In this document: piece by piece, positions 58,404-64,000 of the stretch
Numbering within the stretch: the stretch's first letter is position 1
How the letters are laid out: each line of letters opens with the position of its first letter
Source of the DNA: Roseibium album
Lineage (GTDB): Bacteria > Pseudomonadota > Alphaproteobacteria > Rhizobiales > Stappiaceae
DNA: 64,000 bases
Assembly (NCBI GenBank): GCA_001404055.1
Contig: CXTY01000039.1
Location: forward strand, 124,001 to 188,000
Direction: 5' to 3'
Notes under the pieces: generated by a model
The model's database searches: none
What the model was told of the DNA's origin: nothing
What the model saw: only the letters and a program-made list of their open reading frames with translations
Translations under genes and position numbers: made by a program

Positions 58404-59732
58404 TCAGGCCGGCGTAGCAGTCTGCGCTGATGCGCGCGGTTCGCTCCCGGACAAGGATCTTGCCTGGCCAAGTGGCATGATCCGCAGACGCGTTATCCGG
58501 TTTTTCTCTCTGCTCAATACGGTGAAGCGAAATCCGTGGAACGTGAAGATCTGACGTTCCTCGGGTATCATTCTCGCTTCGTGGATGACCAGACCGGCGA
58601 TTGTTGTTGCTTCATCGTCGGGCAAATTCCAGTCAGCCGCACGGTTGAGGTCGCGGATCGGAACGGAACCGTCGACAATGACCGACCCGTCCGCTTGTGG
58701 CCGCAAACCTTCGAGCTCCAGATCGTGTTCGTCGGCAATCTCGCCAACGATTTCTTCCAGAATATCCTCCAGGGTCACGAGACCCATCACTTCACCGTAT
58801 TCATCGACAACGAGTGAGAAGTGCGATTTGTGCCGCAGAAAAGCATTGAGCTGGTCCTGCAAGCTTGTGGTGTCTGGCACGAACCATGTCGCCGCTGCGA
58901 TGTCCAGAATTTTGATCTGATCTGTATCTCCGCTAGCAGCATGCAATGCGCGCAGCAGATCCTTGGCATGCAACACACCTACAAAATTGTCGCTCTCGCC
59001 ACGCCAGAGAGGCAGGCGCGTATAAGGAGACGCCAGAGCTGCGTTGACCAGCTTGGCAGGTTCATCGTCCGCATTGAGGGCCTGCATATTTGTGCGATGG
59101 ACCATCACGTCGGAGACTTCCAGGTCAGCAAGATCAAGCAACCCGCCGAGACGGTCTCTCTCGCCTTTCTCCAGGCCACCTTCTTTGTGTTGCAGATCGA
59201 CTGCGCCGCGCAATTCGTCGTGAGCTGACAGGATAGAGGCGTCATCGCCTACGTTGACGCCAACAAGTTTCAACAAGTGACGCACGATCCATTCAACACC
59301 GACAACGATCGGTGCGAAAACAGCAACGACAATCCGTACAATCGGCGAAACTGTCAGAGCAAATCGTTCCGGATTGGTGATCGCCCATGTTTTCGGCAAG
59401 ACTTCCGCGAAGATCAGCACAAGGGTAGTCATCACCAGGGTTGCCAATGCAACACCGGCATCGCCAAACAGTGTCAGAAACACGCTCGTTGCCAGGGCCG
59501 ATGCCAGGATATTGACGAGGTTGTTGCCAAGAAGCAGCGCGCCAATCAGCCGTTCGCGAGACGAGATCAGCCCGCTTGCAACGCGAGCTCGCCAATCACC
59601 TCTTTTTTCAAGCTGGTGCAATCGTGCGCGCGAAGCGGCCGTGAGAGCCGTTTCCGAGCCCGAAAAAAATCCAGACAGGAACAGAAGCACGAAGATGGCG
59701 GCAATCGCCAACCAGAGAGCCAATTCCGTCAT
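58404..59732 (-). CDS. CNNM/CBS-domain membrane protein (HlyC/CorC family)
   Basis: This 442-residue protein has an N-terminal CNNM (DUF21) membrane domain with about four helices and the FFSGSETALTAASRARLHQL motif, two CBS domains (about residues 205-325, with DVMVHRTNMQALNADDEPAK and YGEVMGLVTLEDILEEIVGE) and a C-terminal CorC_HlyC domain (residues 345-425). Members are implicated in magnesium or divalent-cation transport. It overlaps the aroB stop by 4 nt, so it is translated after aroB. It has no hemolysin role despite the family name. Confidence 0.92.
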   Translation of the reverse strand: MTELALWLAIAAIFVLLFLSGFFSGSETALTAASRARLHQLEKRGDWRARVASGLISSRERLIGALLLGNNLVNILASALATSVFLTLFGDAGVALATLVMTTLVLIFAEVLPKTWAITNPERFALTVSPIVRIVVAVFAPIVVGVEWIVRHLLKLVGVNVGDDASILSAHDELRGAVDLQHKEGGLEKGERDRLGGLLDLADLEVSDVMVHRTNMQALNADDEPAKLVNAALASPYTRLPLWRGESDNFVGVLHAKDLLRALHAASGDTDQIKILDIAAATWFVPDTTSLQDQLNAFLRHKSHFSLVVDEYGEVMGLVTLEDILEEIVGEIADEHDLELEGLRPQADGSVIVDGSVPIRDLNRAADWNLPDDEATTIAGLVIHEARMIPEERQIFTFHGFRFTVLSREKNRITRLRIMPLGQARSLSGSEPRASAQTATPA

Positions 59733-60886
59733 AGTTCGAGTTTCTCCCTGAGAAAGTCCGAAACAAGCGCAGGATCTACGTCCTTTTCAACAAAGGCCTC
59801 ACCAATCCCACGGGTCAAAATGAAGGTCAGAGCGCCCCGGCTCACCTTCTTGTCCTGCGCAATGATATCCATGAAGGTCTGGGCTGGCGGCAACTGACCG
59901 GGAATGTCTTGCACGTGAACAGGCAACCCGACATCGCTCAGGTGCTTGTGAACACGCTCGACCGTATCCTGCCCAATCAGACCAAGCCGTTCGGAGAATT
60001 CATGGGCCAGCATCATGCCGATGGAAACCCCTTCGCCATGCACGAGGCGTTCGGTTTCATAAGATACCGCGGATTCCAGCGCGTGGCCGAAAGTGTGGCC
60101 AAGATTGAGCAACGCGCGACCACCGGATTCCAACTCATCCGCAGCGACGACATCGGCCTTCGCCTGACAGGAGCGGGCAACCGCCTCGTCCCGTTCAACA
60201 CCTCCTGCAAACACAGCTTTCCAGTTGTCTTCCAGCCAGGCAAAGAAGTCGGCGTCCCCAAGAAGACCGTATTTGGCAACCTCAGCATAACCAGACCGGA
60301 AATCTCGAGTTGGCAAAGTGTCGAGAATTGCAGTATCGGCCAGAACAACAGCGGGTTGATGAAAAGCACCAATCAGGTTCTTCCCATGCCGCGAATTTAT
60401 GCCTGTTTTACCACCCACGGAACTGTCGACCTGCGCCAGCAGAGTTGTTGGCACCTGAACAAACGCCATGCCACGGCGTACCGCGGCTGCAGCAAATCCC
60501 GTCAGGTCCCCAACAACTCCCCCACCCAGCGCGACGACAGCGTCTCCTCGTTCCAGTCTGGCCGCGAGGATTTCATCGCAAAGGTGCTCGAACTCACGAA
60601 AGCACTTTGTGCTTTCCCCGGCTGGAACGGTAATGACCGTGTGGTCCAGTCCTGCGGCGGTCAAACTAGCGGAAAACGGCTTCAGGTGAATGCCAGCAAC
60701 GGTTTCGTCGGTGACGACTGCAAGGCGCGCACCCGGCAGCAACGTCGCAATTTCAGATCCGGCAGTTTCAAGTAATCCGCGCCCGATCCTGATGTCATAG
60801 GACCGTGAACCGAGATCAACATTGACGTTTTTTTCTGCCTGCTCTGAAACGCACTCTGTCACCACTGTATCTGCCATTCCTGTCAT
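59729..60886 (-). CDS. aroB: 3-dehydroquinate synthase
   Basis: This 385-residue NAD- and zinc-dependent enzyme makes 3-dehydroquinate, second step of the shikimate pathway. Motifs are VVALGGGVVGDLTGFAAAAV (NAD binding), VPTTLLAQVDSSVGGKTGIN, HGKNLIGAFHQP, and the zinc ligands in LLNLGHTFGHALES and LVHGEGVSIGMMLAHEF. I keep the ATG at 60886; an ATG at 60876 (MADTVV) is also plausible. It lies 32 nt downstream of aroK and overlaps the CNNM gene, forming an aroK-aroB-CNNM operon. Confidence 0.95.
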   Translation of the reverse strand: MTGMADTVVTECVSEQAEKNVNVDLGSRSYDIRIGRGLLETAGSEIATLLPGARLAVVTDETVAGIHLKPFSASLTAAGLDHTVITVPAGESTKCFREFEHLCDEILAARLERGDAVVALGGGVVGDLTGFAAAAVRRGMAFVQVPTTLLAQVDSSVGGKTGINSRHGKNLIGAFHQPAVVLADTAILDTLPTRDFRSGYAEVAKYGLLGDADFFAWLEDNWKAVFAGGVERDEAVARSCQAKADVVAADELESGGRALLNLGHTFGHALESAVSYETERLVHGEGVSIGMMLAHEFSERLGLIGQDTVERVHKHLSDVGLPVHVQDIPGQLPPAQTFMDIIAQDKKVSRGALTFILTRGIGEAFVEKDVDPALVSDFLREKLEL

Positions 60887-60918
60887 TCTTCCAATAATCG
60901 TTTTTTACTCGGCGAGGC

Positions 60919-61542
60919 TCAATTGCCTGCATTGTCGAGAAGATACTCTTCCAGGGAAACCACGATCTGATCGACAACCGCCTCGTGCGGCACATCTTTT
61001 GATCTCACCGTCATGGACGCCTTTGCATAGATCGGCTCCCGGTCAGCCATCAGTTTGCGCATTGTCCCTTCCGGATCGCGGTTCTGCAAAAGAGGCCGCG
61101 TTGAACGGCGCCTAACCCTGGCCATGACTGTATCAAAATCAACTTTCAGCCAGATGGACAGACCATTTTCGGTAATTTCCGAACGGGTTGCGTCGCTCAT
61201 GAAGGCGCCGCCACCTGTTGCAAGCACTTGCGGACCTTCTCCCAACAGCCGTGCGATGACCCGCTCTTCACCACTGCGAAAATAGGGTTCGCCATGCTCG
61301 GTGAAAATTTCAGAAACCGTCATGTTCGCTGCGCGCTCAATTTCGGAATCCGCATCGATAAATTCAAGTCCCAGTCGCTGCGCCAACCGCTTTCCGACGG
61401 TTGATTTACCACACCCCATAATACCGACCAGAACAATGGAACGGCGTCCCAGCGCGCGCACCAATTCGGCCAGATCAACGGATTTCGCTTTTATCCCGAT
61501 GTCGCTCTCATCGAGGTCCCGGGCCGTATCATTCTCTGTCAT
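60919..61542 (-). CDS. aroK: Shikimate kinase
   Basis: This 207-residue kinase phosphorylates shikimate in aromatic amino-acid biosynthesis. The P-loop is VGIMGCGKSTVGKRLAQRLG near residue 41. The shikimate-binding segments are FIDADSEIERAANMTVSEIF and EPYFRSGEERVIARLLGEGP, then TGGGAFMSDATRSEI. A 30-residue N-terminal extension is usual in alphaproteobacteria. It is the first gene of the aroK-aroB-CNNM operon. Divergent from the small membrane protein and xerD. Confidence 0.95.
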   Translation of the reverse strand: MTENDTARDLDESDIGIKAKSVDLAELVRALGRRSIVLVGIMGCGKSTVGKRLAQRLGLEFIDADSEIERAANMTVSEIFTEHGEPYFRSGEERVIARLLGEGPQVLATGGGAFMSDATRSEITENGLSIWLKVDFDTVMARVRRRSTRPLLQNRDPEGTMRKLMADREPIYAKASMTVRSKDVPHEAVVDQIVVSLEEYLLDNAGN

Positions 61543-61673
61543 GGCGGCGTTGTAGCATATTCGGCAAAAAAGACACTGGTGAACTCAGAGGTTCATTGGC
61601 AATCGCTGACTTGCGCAAATGTCCCACTTGTTGAAACAATCCCACAATTCGATTCGCCCTTCGGGAGACCAAT

Positions 61674-61817
61674 GTGCCGACGCTTACCCGCCTGCTTCTC
61701 GTACTTATTTTGCTGGGTGCGCTCGGTTATGGCGCAATTTACGCGCTTGCAAACTTCGTGGACCCGCGCGAACGGGAAATTACGGTCCGGGTAAAAAAGG
61801 ACGGCTTTGGTCGTTAA
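61674..61817 (+). CDS. Conserved tiny membrane protein upstream of xerD
   Basis: A 47-residue frame starts at GTG with GGGAG 7 nt upstream and ends 8 nt before xerD. It encodes one hydrophobic helix (LTRLLLVLILLGALGYGAIY, about residues 4-23) and a short charged tail (NFVDPREREITVRVKKDGFG). I recognise this layout (short helix, DPREREITV-like tail) as that of a small protein found between aroK and xerD in Rhizobiales. It is short enough to be missed by ordinary gene callers. Function is unknown; a membrane-linked regulator is only a guess. Confidence 0.8.
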   Translation: MPTLTRLLLVLILLGALGYGAIYALANFVDPREREITVRVKKDGFGR

Positions 61818-61825
61818 AGATACAC

Positions 61826-62749
61826 ATGGCGTCTGGCTTTGATCTTGAGAGTTTTCTGGAAATGCTCGCAGCAGAGCGCGGCGCAGCAGAAAACACACTT
61901 GTCAGCTACAGGCGGGATCTGGAAGATTTTTCTGACTTTCTGGGAAAACGCAAACTCGCCGATGCCGATCCCAACGATGTTTCCACCTACTTGAGTAATC
62001 TGACAAAAAGGGGATTTGCAGAAAGCTCGCAGGCTAGGCGGTTATCGGCATTAAAGCAGTTCTACAAGTTTCTTTATTCTGAAGGCATGCGCGAAGACGA
62101 TCCTACACGCACTTTATCAGCTCCTAAGAAACGGAGTTCCTTGCCCAAGGTTCTTTCCATGGACGAAGTGGACACCTTGATAGAGGTCGCGCGCGTGGAA
62201 ACGGAAAAACCGCAAAAAAGCGCGGCCGCAGGTTTACGGACACAACGCATGCACACATTGATTGAGGTGCTCTACGCGACCGGATTACGCGTTTCTGAAC
62301 TTGTTTCTTTGCCTGTTCAGGCAGCAACGAGAGACGCACGGCTTATCGAAATCAAAGGAAAAGGTGGCAAGGAACGTCTGGTCCCACTCTCTCATGCAGC
62401 CCAGGCAGCCATGAAAAATTATGTCGCGCAGAGATCCGCAGAAGGCGCTTATAAAGACAGTCCGTGGCTATTTCCCTCACATGGAGACAGCGGGCATCTG
62501 ACACGGCAGCATTTCGCGAGGGAACTAAAAGAACTGGCGACGGCGGCCGGATTAAACGCGTCCAAGATTTCGCCTCACGTTTTGAGGCACGCTTTTGCCT
62601 CGCATTTGCTGCAAAATGGTGCGGACCTGCGCGTCGTCCAGCAATTGCTTGGCCACTCCGATATTTCCACGACACAGATCTACACCCATGTTCTGGATGA
62701 ACGTCTTCGCGAGTTGGTGGAAAGTGCCCATCCATTGGCGGATAGGTAA
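61826..62749 (+). CDS. xerD: Tyrosine recombinase XerD
   Basis: This 307-residue recombinase resolves chromosome dimers at dif with XerC. The N-terminal SAM-like DNA-binding domain (about residues 5-90) is followed by the catalytic domain with Arg in LYATGLRVSELVSLPVQAAT, Lys region in IKGKGGKERLVPLSHAAQAA, HxxR in SPHVLRHAFASHLLQ, and His/Tyr in LLGHSDISTTQIYTHVLDER. The long upstream frame (from 61619) overlaps the small membrane protein; the ATG at 61826 is the start used by homologues. It is the second gene after the 47-residue protein. Confidence 0.95.
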   Translation: MASGFDLESFLEMLAAERGAAENTLVSYRRDLEDFSDFLGKRKLADADPNDVSTYLSNLTKRGFAESSQARRLSALKQFYKFLYSEGMREDDPTRTLSAPKKRSSLPKVLSMDEVDTLIEVARVETEKPQKSAAAGLRTQRMHTLIEVLYATGLRVSELVSLPVQAATRDARLIEIKGKGGKERLVPLSHAAQAAMKNYVAQRSAEGAYKDSPWLFPSHGDSGHLTRQHFARELKELATAAGLNASKISPHVLRHAFASHLLQNGADLRVVQQLLGHSDISTTQIYTHVLDERLRELVESAHPLADR

Positions 62750-62828
62750 CTCCTCAGGCCTCTATTGCGCTGCAACAATCTCCATTCTAAACTCCGCCGC
62801 CCTAGTTTTCGCACCGGATTAGACATTT

Positions 62829-64000
62829 ATGCTGCTGCCCGCCAGTGACTACGACACGCTGAAAGCCCGTTTTCGTTGGTCGCTGCCACCTACCTACAAT
62901 ATCGCCGAGGCGGTCAGCGACTGCTGGACAATGAAAGACCCGCAGCGGCTTGCAATACGGCAAGTCTTGCAAGACGGGTCCCACGCGGACTGGACTCACG
63001 GCGAACTGAACAGCACTGCGAACCGGCTTGCCAACGCTTTTCGCGCCAAAGGCATTCAGCGCGGCGATAGAATCGCGCTGCTGCTTCCCCAAATCCCGCA
63101 AACGGCCATTGCCCATATTGCGGCCTACAAATTGGGTGCAATTGCCGTTCCTCTGGCCGCACTGTTTGGCACTGAGGCACTCAGCTACAGGCTTCAGGAT
63201 TCCGGAGCCAGGGTTTTGGTGACCGATACTTCCGGGTTAGCGAAACTTTCTGAAATCCGCGACAACATTCCAGATCTTGAACTGGTGATTTCGATCGACG
63301 GAGGGGACACCGGCGTCAGCTCCTTCCAAACCCTGGTCTCGAACGCCTCCGACCGGTTCGAGACATTAAGAACATCGCCTGACGACCCGGCACTTATGAT
63401 TTACACGTCCGGCACAACCGGACAGCCGAAGGGTGTTTTGCATGGCCACAGGGTTTTGCTCGGTCACATGCCCGGTATTGAACTTTCGCAGAATTTTCTG
63501 GGCCAGTCTGATGACCTGCTTTGGACTCCAGCAGATTGGGCCTGGGCCGGAGGGCTGCTGAATGCGCTGTTCCCGTCACTTTCCCTCGGCGTCCCGGTTA
63601 TCTCGCATGCAACTCGAAAATTTGACCCTGAATTTGCTTTTCATCTTCTCGAAAAGCATGGAATTCGAAACGCTTTCATTCCTCCGACCGCGTTGAAAAT
63701 GCTGCGTGCTGTCGAAAATCCGGGAAAGCGATTTACACTTAATTGGCGCAGCGTCGGATCTGCGGGCGAAACACTCGGACAGGAAACCTATGACTGGTTC
63801 GCAGATGAGTTTGGCTTTCCTGTAAATGAGTTTTACGGCCAGACGGAATGCAACGCGGTACTTGGATCTGCCGCAACACTCGGCGTAACCCGGTCAGGCG
63901 CTATCGGAAAACCCACACCGGGGCATGAAGTCGCGGTCATCGACAGCGAAGGAAATCCTCTTCCGGCGGATACGCTTGGTCAGATCGCGATCAAACGGCC
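62829..64000 (+). CDS. Acyl-CoA synthetase (AMP-binding), truncated at the window end
   Basis: The first 390 residues of an adenylate-forming ligase. Motifs seen are the P-loop-like LMIYTSGTTGQPKGVLHGHR (near residue 195), and, further on, NEFYGQTECNAVLGSAATLG with the YGQTE motif. GDRIALLLPQIPQTAIAHIA and PTYNIAEAVSDCW at the N-terminus resemble acetyl-/propionyl-CoA synthetase-like and medium-chain acyl-CoA synthetases. The C-terminal domain lies beyond the window. The gene begins 79 nt after xerD. Substrate is not determinable; a short or medium-chain acid is likely. Confidence 0.9.
   Translation, partial: MLLPASDYDTLKARFRWSLPPTYNIAEAVSDCWTMKDPQRLAIRQVLQDGSHADWTHGELNSTANRLANAFRAKGIQRGDRIALLLPQIPQTAIAHIAAYKLGAIAVPLAALFGTEALSYRLQDSGARVLVTDTSGLAKLSEIRDNIPDLELVISIDGGDTGVSSFQTLVSNASDRFETLRTSPDDPALMIYTSGTTGQPKGVLHGHRVLLGHMPGIELSQNFLGQSDDLLWTPADWAWAGGLLNALFPSLSLGVPVISHATRKFDPEFAFHLLEKHGIRNAFIPPTALKMLRAVENPGKRFTLNWRSVGSAGETLGQETYDWFADEFGFPVNEFYGQTECNAVLGSAATLGVTRSGAIGKPTPGHEVAVIDSEGNPLPADTLGQIAIKR

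Overview
The window is 64 kb of a chromosome from an alphaproteobacterium, most probably a marine Rhizobiales member of the Stappiaceae (Roseibium/Labrenzia-like). Three kinds of evidence support this. There is an ethylmalonyl-CoA pathway (ecm, ccr, mch). Several neighbourhoods have alphaproteobacterial gene order: bolA / J-domain protein / cobS-cobT; aroK-aroB-CNNM; rpmB next to a DUF3108 gene; xerD after a tiny membrane protein. Base composition is moderate (mid-50s % G+C by eye), with AT-rich promoters. The genus is an inference from gene content; no rRNA is present. Sixty-three protein genes are supported. I found no tRNA, rRNA, CRISPR array, prophage, insertion sequence or recognisable defence island.

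Region by region. 0-2.1 kb: end of asd, then a TenA-like thiamin-salvage protein and an EamA transporter. 2.3-13.5 kb: two collinear 363-residue HD-GYP paralogues with similar promoters bracket a ribose operon (rbsB-A-C-D-K-R, minus strand), an L-asparaginase and an ArsR/SRPBCC/DHFR-like operon. 13.5-15.4 kb: DinB-fold protein, beta-carbonic anhydrase, orphan His/Asp-rich protein. 15.5-19.1 kb: divergent ecm and ccr. 19.4-28.8 kb: many exported or envelope proteins (CAP lipoprotein, SH3b protein, GH25 lysozyme, caspase with a glycan-binding-like tail, VanX-like dipeptidase, IalB-like) interspersed with xthA, a probable (R)-amine transaminase, a quinone oxidoreductase and a TrmH-type methyltransferase. 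29-32.5 kb: rlmN and a chemoreceptor. 32.8-36.3 kb: a two-subunit molybdenum hydroxylase (IorAB type) divergent from a TetR regulator with inverted repeats between them. 36.3-40.5 kb: argG, an unusual Fe-S protein whose first codons hold the argG terminator, and a membrane sulfatase-fold enzyme. 40.7-43.9 kb: folP-folK, and marR with a Bcr/CflA exporter. 44-53 kb: typA, mch, an HD-domain protein, an L,D-transpeptidase, accA, DUF3108, rpmB and a queuosine-precursor transporter. 53-64 kb: cobS-cobT (aerobic cobaltochelatase) with a phytase-like secreted protein, a J-domain protein, bolA, a CNNM/CBS protein, aroB, aroK, a 47-residue membrane protein, xerD and the start of an acyl-CoA synthetase.

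How the genes connect. ccr, ecm and mch are three of the signature enzymes that turn acetyl-CoA into glyoxylate and propionyl-CoA. Ecm needs coenzyme B12, and cobS/cobT supply cobalt insertion for the aerobic B12 route. The ribose operon has a strong LacI-type operator near rbsB and carries its own repressor gene. The marR and iorAB/tetR loci each have plausible operators. Most other genes are housekeeping. I do not see a clear new multi-gene system. The best leads are the HD-GYP pair with its shared promoter box, the caspase/glycan-binding fusion, the (R)-transaminase candidate, the terminator inside a coding sequence, and the stem-loop ahead of the queuosine-precursor transporter.
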